DNA of 23,473 nucleotides from Gammaproteobacteria bacterium (GTDB lineage: Bacteria; Pseudomonadota; Gammaproteobacteria; Granulosicoccales; Granulosicoccaceae). Position numbers and translations under genes: made by a program. The DNA is taken from positions 1 to 23,473 of the forward strand of contig JAHQVR010000153.1 of assembly GCA_019634245.1 (NCBI GenBank). Direction: 5' to 3'. Below are positions 1 through 7,523 of the stretch, piece by piece. The notes beneath the pieces were generated by a model. That model had not been told where the DNA came from. It ran no database searches and was given only the letters and a program-made list of their open reading frames with translations. The first letter of the stretch is position 1. Each line of letters begins with the position of its first letter.

Positions 1-111
1 ATACTATTTGCCATCGCCTTTAGTGAATTGCTCAAACAGCAAAGGCGCTACAAGGAATCGTTAGAAGAGAAGCGTAAAAAGCGCAGACAGGCGGCCCGGT
101 CTCGAATTTAA
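1..111 (+). CDS. C-terminal fragment of an unknown protein (5' end outside window)
   Basis: Reading frame 1 is open from the window edge to TAA at 109-111 and gives 36 residues. The visible part starts with a short hydrophobic stretch (ILFAIAF) and then becomes very basic and charged (SLEEKRKKRRQAARSRI). This looks like the last membrane segment and cytoplasmic tail of a membrane protein, but no family can be named from so little. The frame is too short to be certain; support comes from the biased, non-random tail composition and its position just before an intergenic region. Confidence 0.45.
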   Translation: MLFAIAFSELLKQQRRYKESLEEKRKKRRQAARSRI

Positions 112-261
112 TCTCAACGCTTTTGTAGCTTTTAAATCTATACCTCCCTTAAGCGAATAAATACTCTAATGATCTGTGTCCGTACGACACGCAAGCTATT
201 CGTGAGCTCTTATACAAACAAATTTGTGTTCGGTTCTCTGCATCTGGCTGATGTTCAAGGA

Positions 262-453
262 GTGGGTCAAGGAGTGGGTCAAGGAGTGGGTCAAGGAGTG
301 GGTCAAGGAGTGGGTCAAGGAGTGGGTCAAGGAGTGGGTCAAGGAGTGAGTCAAGGAGTGAGTCAAGGAGTGAGTCAAGGAGTGAGTCAAGGAGTGAGTC
401 AAGGAACGGGTCAAGGAACGGGTCAAGGAACGGGTCAAGGAACGGGTCAAGGA
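262..453. repeat. 12-bp tandem minisatellite, 16 units in three variant blocks
   Basis: Sixteen uninterrupted copies of a 12-bp unit: seven GTGGGTCAAGGA, then five GTGAGTCAAGGA, then four ACGGGTCAAGGA. Degenerate units flank it on both sides (GATGTTCAAGGA at 250-261; TTAGTCCAGGTT after 453). Because 12 is a multiple of 3, several frames stay open: VGQG/VSQG/TGQG repeats on plus and LTHS/LTRS repeats on minus. I see no convincing ribosome binding site for either, so I treat it as non-coding. It fills most of the 384-bp gap between the left-edge fragment and the 3' end of the minus-strand EamA gene. Sorting of variants into blocks is what slippage expansion of successive point variants would leave. 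Confidence 0.95.
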
Positions 454-495
454 TTAGTCCAGGTTCTGAATCAAGCTGTGGTGTTAGCTCTGAAT

Positions 496-1398
496 CTAGT
501 GGTGGGGGTTCGATCTCAGCGGAAGTAGTCGGCCATCGACGACGAGCAATCCTACAGCGATAAATGCCATACCGAGAATCTGCAAGCGGTTCAGCGTATC
601 ACCCAGAAATACGCTCCCTAACAGTATCGCTGTGACCGGTAATAATAAGGTCACTAGAGCAATGTTAACTGCGCCAGCTGATTTCAGAATACGAAAAAAT
701 AATATATAAGCGAGTGCGGTACTGAAGGTTGCCAGCGCAACAATACTTGCCACAGTGGCAGTGGATGGCCAATGTATATTCCAAGGTTGATCCACCACTA
801 ACACCAACGGCAACAATAGTAAGGAGGAAGCAGATAGTTGACCGGTGGCGGTCGCGATGGGACTGACCTGCAGCTTGGCAAAACGTCGACCAAATACACT
901 GGCGATCCCATAGCTAAATGCCGCGCCAACAATGGCCAACATACCTAACACTGTAGTGTCTATACCCGAGGCCATCCGCGGTAACAACATAATGGCAACT
1001 CCGAAAAACCCGATAACCACCCCGATCAACTTGTGTAGCTGCATCGGTTCATCGTGTAAGTAGCGCGAGGCGAGTAGCAATGAGAACAGTGGTGTCGAGG
1101 CATTTAGTATGGATGCCAGTGATGAAGATATATGGGTTTGCCCCCACACTATTAGCGTAAAAGGCACCACATTATTTAAAAAGCCCATCGTCAAGCAGGC
1201 GGTCATGACAGGTTTTGTTAGGGGAAATGAAATCTTCCAGACCGCAAGTACAATCCATAGCACTATTGCAGCGAGGCCGACTCGTAGCAGAACGATACTC
1301 AGTGGAGGCAGGTCTTTAACTGCAACTCCGATAAAGAAAAAGGAGCCACCCCACAATACTGATAGCGTCGCAAGCATCACCCAATCGGTGATGTCCAT
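496..1398 (-). CDS. EamA/DMT-family inner-membrane transporter, glpK-linked
   Basis: About 300 residues, the usual length for the drug/metabolite transporter superfamily, with two EamA repeats and roughly ten hydrophobic helices. The N-terminal helix has the family pattern (LWGGSFFFIGVAVKDLPP, then LLRVGLAA), and the second half begins near LGMLAIVGAAFSYGIASVFGR. The likely start is the ATG at 1398, fitting the normal family N-terminus (MDITDWVML); an in-frame ATG at 1449 would overlap the glpK end and add 17 residues unlike the family. The gene lies 14 nt downstream of the glpK stop, so it is probably cotranscribed with glpK. Substrate is unknown; the glycerol context is suggestive only. Its last 33 nt lie just beyond the minisatellite. 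Confidence 0.88.
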   Translation of the reverse strand: MDITDWVMLATLSVLWGGSFFFIGVAVKDLPPLSIVLLRVGLAAIVLWIVLAVWKISFPLTKPVMTACLTMGFLNNVVPFTLIVWGQTHISSSLASILNASTPLFSLLLASRYLHDEPMQLHKLIGVVIGFFGVAIMLLPRMASGIDTTVLGMLAIVGAAFSYGIASVFGRRFAKLQVSPIATATGQLSASSLLLLPLVLVVDQPWNIHWPSTATVASIVALATFSTALAYILFFRILKSAGAVNIALVTLLLPVTAILLGSVFLGDTLNRLQILGMAFIAVGLLVVDGRLLPLRSNPHH

Positions 1399-1412
1399 GC
1401 GGCTGTGAATGG

Positions 1413-2897
1413 TCAACTCGTTCGCGTCCTGCCAACAGCATCCTGCCATCCCGCTATAAGCTGCTCTCTAGTAGCATCTGCCATGTTAGGAGTAAACTCC
1501 CGTTCTTGTTCCCAGTTACGGACTAAATCATCTTTCGATGTGTATACGCCTGTTTGTAAGCCAGCCAAGTAGGCAGCACCGAGCGCTGTGGTTTCAGTTT
1601 GTTGAGGCCGCTGAACTGGAATATTGAGCATATCTGTTAGATATTGACTCAGCCAATTGTTTTTGATCATACCGCCGTCTACGCGGACCGTTGACAGTTG
1701 AGCGCCATCGTTTTTCATCGCAGCAAACAAATCGACCGTTTGGTAACACACTGATTCCAGTGCGGCTCGGGTAATCGCAGCGGGACCCGAATCTCTGGTG
1801 AGACCAAAAATAGCGCCTCTGGCATCTGGGTCCCAGTGCGGCGCACCTAGACCGGTAAATGCGGGCACCAGATACACGCCCTGATTATCTTGGGTGCCAG
1901 CCACTAGGCTCTCGGTTTCTTCGGCTGATTGGATAATGCCGAGCCCATCGCGTAACCACTGAACGGCAGCACCAGCGATGAATATTGAGCCTTCGAGGGC
2001 GAAGCTAGTTTTACCTTCGAGTCTATACCCGATGGTGGTGAGCATTTTATTTTTTGATGCTATCGCGTTGGTTCCGGTGTTTAACATCACAAAGCAGCCG
2101 GTACCATAGGTGCTTTTCACCATTCCTTGTTCAAAACAGACTTGACCGATCGACGCTGCGTGCTGATCGCCAGCCACGCCTGCTATGGGCAGCTCCATTC
2201 CTAGAACTTCCTTAGAGCTGATACCAAAGTCGGCGGCGCAGTCCTTTACATCTGGCAGCAACTCCACTGGTACATTTAACGCTCTTAAAAGTTCATCATC
2301 CCAAGCGTTGTTATGGATATTGAACATCAAAGTACGCCCAGCGTTGGTGGCGTCGGTCACATGCTGTTGGCCGCCTGTGAGGCGCCATATTAAAAACGTA
2401 TCAACGGTACCGAAGGCCAGCTCACCCTTCTCTGCGCGAGCTCGAGCACCTTCAACGTTATCCAAAATCCAACCGACCTTGGTCCCGGAGAAATAGGGAT
2501 CGAGGAGCAGCCCAGTTTTGGTTGTAAACGTATTTTCGCGGCCGCTGTCCTTGAGACGTTTGCAAATCTCGCTGGTTCTTCGATCCTGCCAGACGATCGC
2601 AGGATGAATCGCTTTGCCCGTGTTCCGATCCCAAATCAATGTGGTTTCACGTTGATTGGTGATGCCAATGGCGGCGACAGATCGATTGGCTGATTCGGCC
2701 TTCCTGAGTACTTCCTGACACACCTGCAATGTGGTGCTCCAGATTTCCTCTGGGTCGTGCTCTACCCAACCGGGTTGAGGGTAGTGCTGTGTAAATTCGA
2801 GCTGAGACGTCGCAAAGGCACTGCCATCTTTCTCAAACAGCATGGCGCGTGAACTGGTAGTTCCTTGATCAATACTCAGTAGTAATGGTGCAGACAT
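1413..2897 (-). CDS. glpK: Glycerol kinase GlpK
   Basis: Phosphorylates glycerol with ATP to sn-glycerol 3-phosphate in the cytoplasm, trapping imported glycerol. The 494-aa product from ATG 2897 matches the family length. Visible FGGY-kinase landmarks are the N-terminal phosphate loop [29 protein letters not shown], the [14 protein letters not shown] segment, the [13 protein letters not shown] nucleotide-site strand, and the C-terminal [18 protein letters not shown] and [13 protein letters not shown] motifs. The frame extends 32 codons further upstream, but those residues run into the inverted-repeat element and do not resemble GlpK, so the ATG at 2897 is preferred. It is divergent from glpR and followed by an EamA transporter gene. 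No aquaporin-type glpF is seen; the ABC system opposite presumably supplies the glycerol. Confidence 0.97.
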   Translation of the reverse strand: MSAPLLLSIDQGTTSSRAMLFEKDGSAFATSQLEFTQHYPQPGWVEHDPEEIWSTTLQVCQEVLRKAESANRSVAAIGITNQRETTLIWDRNTGKAIHPAIVWQDRRTSEICKRLKDSGRENTFTTKTGLLLDPYFSGTKVGWILDNVEGARARAEKGELAFGTVDTFLIWRLTGGQQHVTDATNAGRTLMFNIHNNAWDDELLRALNVPVELLPDVKDCAADFGISSKEVLGMELPIAGVAGDQHAASIGQVCFEQGMVKSTYGTGCFVMLNTGTNAIASKNKMLTTIGYRLEGKTSFALEGSIFIAGAAVQWLRDGLGIIQSAEETESLVAGTQDNQGVYLVPAFTGLGAPHWDPDARGAIFGLTRDSGPAAITRAALESVCYQTVDLFAAMKNDGAQLSTVRVDGGMIKNNWLSQYLTDMLNIPVQRPQQTETTALGAAYLAGLQTGVYTSKDDLVRNWEQEREFTPNMADATREQLIAGWQDAVGRTRTS

Positions 2898-2923
2898 ACA
2901 AAAACCTATGTTGGAAGTCGAAC

Positions 2924-3078
2924 AAACTGACCTAATTCGCTGTTGGTGAGTGATGCCCAGAGTCAATGTGCGACTGGGTTCCTGCGCCGTCAATGCCGGC
3001 AGCCGGCGAAATCGGGTTCAATACCTTTCTGTTACCAGGCTCTCCGGGCCACTCACCAACACTCAATTAGCCCAGTTT
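2924..3078. repeat. ~155-bp inverted-repeat element, copy 1
   Basis: Arms of about 39 nt pair with each other: AAACTG..CTAATT...TGTTGGTGAGTG..GCCC.GAG on the left, and its complement ending CAATTAGCCCAGTTT on the right. The central ~75 nt contain further self-complementary pieces (CCCAG..TC with GACTGGG; GCCGGC with GCCGGC). A second copy with the same ends in the same orientation lies at 13205-13357. This copy sits between divergent glpK and glpR, immediately upstream of the glpK start. No open frame inside looks like a protein and no transposase is nearby. It may be a miniature inverted-repeat element or a structured RNA or single-stranded DNA element. Confidence 0.8.
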
Positions 3079-3174
3079 GAATGGGGCTAGTCGAAATACC
3101 AGTCTCACCCCATCGCCTTGAGCCGGCACAGTAACCAACATTCAGGATTCGAACAAGCTGGGACTTTTTGGGGC

Positions 3175-3222
3175 TTTCGGATTTTGTTTCGTTTATGATA
3201 GAAAATAATAAAACGAAACTTC
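3175..3222 (+). promoter_or_regulatory. Candidate GlpR operator and glpR promoter
   Basis: A perfect 9-bp inverted repeat, GTTTCGTTT (3186-3194) and AAACGAAAC (3211-3219), spans a possible -10 box TATGAT at 3194-3199. A further TTTCG half-site lies at 3176-3180, 12 bp before the left arm. TTTCGTT-type half-sites are typical of DeoR-family repressors. If this is the promoter, the translated start of glpR must lie downstream, for example TTG 3234. No good -35 box was found. Confidence 0.5.
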
Positions 3223-3995
3223 GAATTTTCACATTGGGCGCTGAACGACAACAACTCATCTTGGATCTGGCGCGCTTAACTGGCGTGGTGAGTGTGGAAG
3301 AATTGGTAGCGAAATTCTCTGTAACGCCTCAGTCGATCCGCAAAGATCTGAACCAATTGTGTGCCGATCGACTTTTGACTCGAACGCACGGTGGCGCACG
3401 GCTGGCGTCCAGTGTTGAGAATATGAGCTATGAAGCTCGCCGTATGCTGGCGAGCGACCGGAAGCTGGCCATAGGGCGGGCCGTGGCGGAAATCATCCCC
3501 GACAATGCCTCGCTGTTCGTCAATATTGGGACCACGACAGAAGCGGTAGCACAGGCGCTGCTGCACCATCACCAGTTGCTGGTGATTACGAACAATATCA
3601 ACGTAGCGTCGCTCATGCGCCCGTATAGCAGCAATAAAGTCATCATTGCCTCCGGGGAAGTTCGGTCAACCGATGGCGGCATAGTCGGCGAAGCGGCCGT
3701 TGATTTTATCAATCAGTTCAAAGTGGACTTCGCTGTAATTGGCTCTTCGGCCATTGATTCAGAAGGTGCACTGCTCGATTTTGATTATCGTGAAGTCAAA
3801 GTTTCCCAGGCGATATTATCCAATGCCAGGCACGTGATTCTGGCAGCCGACTCCAGCAAGCACGAACGCACGGCGCCTGTGCGTATCGGCCATATCTCGC
3901 AGATCCATTCCTTTGTCACCGATCGGTGCCCGACCACTGATTTTAAAAAGCTGTTGGGCAGTTTCGATATCCGCACAATCGAAACCACACGTTAG
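3195..3995 (+). CDS. glpR: GlpR, DeoR-family glycerol regulon repressor
   Basis: A cytoplasmic repressor expected to release its operators when glycerol 3-phosphate binds. The N-terminal DeoR winged helix-turn-helix is clear (VSVEELVAKFSVTPQSIRKD, then LTRTHGGARL), followed by the sugar-phosphate-binding DeoRC fold with NIGTTTEAVAQALL, ITNNINVASLM, GEVRSTDGGIVGEAAVDFI and LLDFDYREVK. These follow E. coli GlpR closely over its whole length. The start is uncertain: ATG 3195 overlaps the palindromic operator candidate, while TTG 3234 would give 253 aa, almost exactly the E. coli GlpR length, and a TTG at 3168 also leaves the frame open. No start has a strong ribosome binding site. It is divergent from glpK and upstream of the importer operon, consistent with controlling both. 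Confidence 0.93.
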   Translation: MIENNKTKLRIFTLGAERQQLILDLARLTGVVSVEELVAKFSVTPQSIRKDLNQLCADRLLTRTHGGARLASSVENMSYEARRMLASDRKLAIGRAVAEIIPDNASLFVNIGTTTEAVAQALLHHHQLLVITNNINVASLMRPYSSNKVIIASGEVRSTDGGIVGEAAVDFINQFKVDFAVIGSSAIDSEGALLDFDYREVKVSQAILSNARHVILAADSSKHERTAPVRIGHISQIHSFVTDRCPTTDFKKLLGSFDIRTIETTR

Positions 3996-4473
3996 ATTTC
4001 TCAGTTACAACACCTGAATTTTTCAGTTGACTTTCGTTTTTGATCGAATTAGTGTTTTTCTGAAAACAGGCAGACAAAACTTCTGAATACCTAAATCGTA
4101 AGTTCAGCTGATAGCTGATTGGAAAATTATCGGCAGCAAGCTTTCGGGTTTGTCTAAGAAACAGACCTTTGAAGTGTCTGAACAGATTTAGGTGTTTGTT
4201 TTGTTGAAAGTAAAACACAAGCAATAACGAATAAGAAACGACTGGCGTGAGCCTGCTGAAAAACTCTAGACCCAAGTGAAGTATCCATTAAGTACTGTTG
4301 ACGACTAGCGCAAACGTTAGTTTCACCGAAGCACGTTGATAGGTAGTGCCAAAAGTTGTTTACCTAACAACGGCCAATGGCTATCTCAAAGGTTGTTGGT
4401 GTGCTCTAGCTAATCACGATGGGTCTCTTTGGTTTAATTCATAGTCCGTTATTTCGTGACTTAATGGGAAACG
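3996..4473. other. 478-bp intergenic leader before the glpS operon
   Basis: No protein-coding frame is convincing here. A regulatory candidate lies at 4027-4055 (separate entry). The rest is AT-rich with short imperfect inverted repeats (for example TTGTTTT and AAAACACAA around 4196-4222), and I recognise no riboswitch. The length is unusual for a gene-dense region and suggests a long 5' leader or several control sites for the importer operon. Only a weak GGGA lies before the glpS ATG. Confidence 0.5.
4027..4055 (+). promoter_or_regulatory. Candidate GlpR operator/promoter upstream of glpS
   Basis: TTGACT at 4027-4032 could be a -35 box; 17 bp later is a poor -10 (TAGTGT, 4050-4055). Between them lies TTTCGTT-TTTG-ATCGAAT, an imperfect pair of DeoR/GlpR-type half-sites (arms TTCG at 4033-4036 and CGAA at 4045-4048). 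It shares the TTTCGTT core with the palindrome before glpR. It is about 420 nt from glpS, so other promoters may exist nearer to the gene. Confidence 0.35.
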
Positions 4474-5556
4474 ATGCTCGAACTTAGTAATGTCAGTAAG
4501 CGTGTGGGGCGCTTGGATCACATCAGCGATGTGTCACTGGCGTTTGAGCGCGGGTCACTTAATGTATTGTTGGGCCCGACCCTGTCGGGCAAAACTACCC
4601 TGATGCGATTGATGGCAGGGTTGGATAAGCCCACCGACGGCGACATCTCCATCGATGGTAACAGCGTGTTAGGCACGTCCGTACGTAATCGCAATGTGGC
4701 GATGGTGTACCAACAATTCATCAATTATCCCGGACTCACCGTTTACGAAAATATCGCCTCGCCGATGCGCTTAGCCAAAGTGGACAAAACTACTTTAGAC
4801 AAAAAGGTTCGAGAGGCTGCAGAACTTTTGAAACTCGACCCCTATCTGGATCGCACTCCGTTAAATTTATCAGGTGGTCAACAGCAAAGAACGGCCATTG
4901 CCCGTGCTCTAGTGAAAGGGGCGGAATTGGTATTACTTGATGAACCCTTGGCCAATCTAGATTACAAACTGCGTGAGGAGCTGCGTGTCGAGCTGCCCAG
5001 GATTTTTGCTGAAACTGGCGCTATCTTCGTGTACGCCACCACCGAACCCCAAGAAGCGTTGTTGTTAGGTGGTCGCACCGCCACCTTATCTGAAGGCCGG
5101 GTGACACAGTTTGGTGAGACGATTGATGTCTATAACCGGCCGGTAAATCTCTCCACTGCACAAACGTTTTCAGATCCACCGTTTAATGTGGCTGCGGTGA
5201 ATAAAGCTGGCCCTGAGATTCGTATTGGAGAACAACGTTTGTGTGAAGTTAGTGCGAACACACAAAACTTACCGGACGATCAGTATTTTGCTGCACTGCG
5301 CCCACACCATGTGTCATTAAGCGCCACCAGCAGACACAGCGTTGAAATTCCTGCGACGGTCGGCACCAGCGAAATCACGGGATCTGAAACCTTTATCCAC
5401 GTGAATGCCTGTGGCAACAGCTGGGTAGTACTCACTCACGGTATTCATCGCGTGAACAGTGGCGATACGATCACGCTGCACATCGATCCTGATACGGTGT
5501 ATTTGTTCGATAAAGAAGAAGCGCTCATACAAGCGCCAACGCCGGGTGGGGATTGA
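4474..5556 (+). CDS. glpS: GlpS, ABC ATPase 1 of the glycerol importer
   Basis: One of two different nucleotide-binding subunits powering glycerol import, MalK/UgpC-like with a C-terminal regulatory (TOBE-like) domain; 360 aa. Walker A is GPTLSGKTT (residues 34-42), the Q-loop is in VYQQF (78-82), the canonical signature is LSGGQQQR (132-139) and Walker B is LVLLDEP (152-158). The H-loop histidine is absent: the usual Y-V-T-H-D is Y-A-T-T-E here, with Thr190 in place of His. The partner GlpT has the His but lacks the signature, so the two subunits complement each other. It is the first gene of a tight operon, with glpT starting 3 nt after its stop. Walker A with Thr-Leu instead of Ser-Gly and the Y-A-T-T-E variant support assignment to GlpS over a generic MalK. 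Confidence 0.93.
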   Translation: MLELSNVSKRVGRLDHISDVSLAFERGSLNVLLGPTLSGKTTLMRLMAGLDKPTDGDISIDGNSVLGTSVRNRNVAMVYQQFINYPGLTVYENIASPMRLAKVDKTTLDKKVREAAELLKLDPYLDRTPLNLSGGQQQRTAIARALVKGAELVLLDEPLANLDYKLREELRVELPRIFAETGAIFVYATTEPQEALLLGGRTATLSEGRVTQFGETIDVYNRPVNLSTAQTFSDPPFNVAAVNKAGPEIRIGEQRLCEVSANTQNLPDDQYFAALRPHHVSLSATSRHSVEIPATVGTSEITGSETFIHVNACGNSWVVLTHGIHRVNSGDTITLHIDPDTVYLFDKEEALIQAPTPGGD

Positions 5557-5559
5557 GCG

Positions 5560-6660
5560 ATGGCGGAGATTAAACTCGATCAACTGGCGCACTCTTATTA
5601 TCCGAACCCTAAAACGGATGACGATTTTGCGCTTAAAACGATGGATTATCTGTGGAACGACGGCGGCGCATACGCGTTGCTCGGGCCATCAGGGTGCGGC
5701 AAAACCACCTTGCTTAATATCATCTCGGGATTGTTGGTACCGTCACGTGGGCGTATTCATTTCGATGGAGTGGATGTTACAGAACGCACGCCCGAGCAGC
5801 GCAACATCGCTCAAGTGTTTCAGTTTCCCGTGATTTACGACACCATGACGGTGGCCCAAAACTTAGCCTTCCCATTAGTGAACCGTTCGGTGGATTCTTC
5901 TGAGGTGGATCGGCGAGTTAAAGACATGCTGGACACACTCGAACTGACTTCAAAGGCCGATCAACGAGCGCAAGGCCTGACCGCGGATGAAAAACAAAAA
6001 ATTTCCTTGGGTCGTGGTTTGGTTCGTTATGACGTAAACGCGATTCTGTTTGATGAGCCATTGACGGTGATCGATCCGCAAATGAAATGGCAGCTGCGCA
6101 CTAAACTCAAAGAGCTGCATCAACGCTTTGATCACACGATGATTTATGTCACGCACGATCAAACCGAAGCGCTGACCTTTGCCGACAAAGTGGTCGTGAT
6201 GTATGAAGGCGAAGTGGTGCAAATAGGCACACCTGAAGAGCTCTTTGAACGGCCGAGTCATACCTTTGTGGGCTACTTTATCGGGTCTCCGGGTATGAAT
6301 ATTTTGCCCTGTAGTGTGGAGGGTAACGCTGCCTTTGTTGCCGGACACCGCATTGCACTTGAATCGTTCTACGATCCACCAAAAGGCGATCGGTTGGAAT
6401 TGGGTGTCAGGCCTGAATTTGTTCGGTTTGCCAAGGGCACTGAGTATGGGGTGCCGGTGAGTATCGAGGCGGTAGACGATGTTGGGCGTCATCGGATCGC
6501 TAAAGTTCTACTAGGCGAACACCCGTTGAACATCATTGTGCCTGAGGGTGAAACGCTACCAACCTTTGATCCGGCGATTGTGTGTGATCCCACTCGTTGC
6601 AGTGTGTACGCCAACGATCATCGTTTGGAAGGTAGCGCTCAATCGAAGGTGGTGGCATGA
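5560..6660 (+). CDS. glpT: GlpT, ABC ATPase 2 of the glycerol importer
   Basis: Second ATPase subunit, 366 aa, with a MalK-like N-terminal ATPase and C-terminal beta domain. (This glpT is the ABC gene, not the glycerol-3-phosphate antiporter of the same name.) Walker A GPSGCGKTT is at residues 42-50, the Q-loop in QVFQF, Walker B ILFDEP at 162-167 and an intact H-loop in YVTHDQTEAL (His199). The signature motif is degenerate: LTADEKQ (140-146) replaces LSGGQ. It is presumably not an ATPase by itself and works with GlpS, whose signature is normal. It starts 3 nt after glpS and its stop overlaps the glpP start as ATGA, implying coupled translation and fixed stoichiometry. Confidence 0.93.
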   Translation: MAEIKLDQLAHSYYPNPKTDDDFALKTMDYLWNDGGAYALLGPSGCGKTTLLNIISGLLVPSRGRIHFDGVDVTERTPEQRNIAQVFQFPVIYDTMTVAQNLAFPLVNRSVDSSEVDRRVKDMLDTLELTSKADQRAQGLTADEKQKISLGRGLVRYDVNAILFDEPLTVIDPQMKWQLRTKLKELHQRFDHTMIYVTHDQTEALTFADKVVVMYEGEVVQIGTPEELFERPSHTFVGYFIGSPGMNILPCSVEGNAAFVAGHRIALESFYDPPKGDRLELGVRPEFVRFAKGTEYGVPVSIEAVDDVGRHRIAKVLLGEHPLNIIVPEGETLPTFDPAIVCDPTRCSVYANDHRLEGSAQSKVVA

Positions 6661-7523
6661 CAACCAAAACGGTAAATCAAAAAGCCTGGTTTCTCGTTCT
6701 ACCGGTGATGTTAATTGTCGCTATGAACGCGATCATCCCACTGATGACGGTGGTCAATTACTCGGTGCAAGATACCTTTAGCCCCGGTGTGTTTTTCTTT
6801 GAGGGCACTAAATGGTATCAAGAGGTACTTTCCTCTTCGCGATTCCATGGTGCGTTAGGGCGGCAGTTCTTATTCACTGGCATCATTCTGTTGATCGAAA
6901 TACCTTTAGGTGTGGCTATCGCACTGGCGATGCCCAGAAAGGGGCCCTGGGTGTCGGTGTGTCTAGTGCTAATGGCGCTGCCATTGCTGATTCCGTGGAA
7001 TGTCGTCGGCGCTATGTGGAATATATTTGCGCTGCCCGACATTGGGTTGTTGGGATTTGGTCTGAACTGGTTGGGGTTTGATTACAACTATACACAACAA
7101 CCGATCGCCGCCTGGTTTACTGTTGTGTTAATGGATGTGTGGCATTGGACTTCGTTAGTAGTGCTACTGGCTTATGCCGGTCTATCATCGATTCCTGATG
7201 CCTACTATCAAGCAGCCAAAATCGATGGTGCTGGCAAGTGGTCGGTGTTTCGGTTTATCCAATTACCCAAAATGAAACGCGTATTGATCATCGCGTTGCT
7301 GTTGCGGTTTATGGATTCTTTCATGATTTACACCGAACCATTTGTGCTAACAGGCGGTGGTCCGGGTAATTCAACGACGTTTCTTTCTATCGACTTGGTG
7401 AAAGCAGCCATTGGTGAATTTAATCTGGGTATAGCTGCTGCTATGAGTATCTTGTACTTCCTGATGACGCTACTGGTGTGTTGGGTGTTCTACACCGCGA
7501 TGATGCGCGGAGAAGAATCATGA
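6657..7523 (+). CDS. glpP: GlpP, glycerol ABC transporter permease
   Basis: Inner-membrane subunit of the MalF/UgpA type, 288 aa with about six transmembrane helices (for example residues 11-33, 71-92, 100-124, 152-174, 205-225, 259-281). The cytoplasmic coupling loop carries the EAA-type motif YQAAKIDGAGKWSVFRFIQL (about 184-203), followed by LTGGGPGNSTTFL, typical of this permease class. It overlaps glpT by 4 nt (ATGA) and glpQ by 4 nt (ATGA). Expected to pair with GlpQ to form the glycerol channel docking on GlpS/GlpT. Confidence 0.93.
   Translation: MTTKTVNQKAWFLVLPVMLIVAMNAIIPLMTVVNYSVQDTFSPGVFFFEGTKWYQEVLSSSRFHGALGRQFLFTGIILLIEIPLGVAIALAMPRKGPWVSVCLVLMALPLLIPWNVVGAMWNIFALPDIGLLGFGLNWLGFDYNYTQQPIAAWFTVVLMDVWHWTSLVVLLAYAGLSSIPDAYYQAAKIDGAGKWSVFRFIQLPKMKRVLIIALLLRFMDSFMIYTEPFVLTGGGPGNSTTFLSIDLVKAAIGEFNLGIAAAMSILYFLMTLLVCWVFYTAMMRGEES

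Noticed and set aside
169..528. Plus-strand ORF of 119 aa and minus-strand ORF of 84 aa through the minisatellite (VGQG and LTHS repeats)
   Set aside because: Both are open because the repeat unit is 12 bp. Neither has a convincing ribosome binding site, the plus-strand ORF runs 33 nt into the EamA gene, and the flanking residues look random.
2924..3078. Integron attC site
   Set aside because: The core order is reversed compared with attC, no integrase or cassette structure is present, and the terminal pairing is longer and more regular than in attC sites.
4340..4420. Third copy of the inverted-repeat element before glpS (TTGTTGGTG and CTAACAACGGCCAAT)
   Set aside because: Only short pieces match, in the wrong order, and the terminal AACTG..CTAAT ends are missing.
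5950..6492. 180-aa minus-strand ORF within glpT
   Set aside because: It is a shadow of the well-supported ATPase gene on the plus strand, with no ribosome binding site or recognisable motif.
4474..6660. MalK or UgpC pair for maltose or glycerol-3-phosphate uptake
   Set aside because: Two different ATPases with paired degeneracy, a DUF2160 gene and linked glpK/glpR/glpD fit the GlpSTPQUV glycerol importer better than the single-ATPase Mal or Ugp systems.
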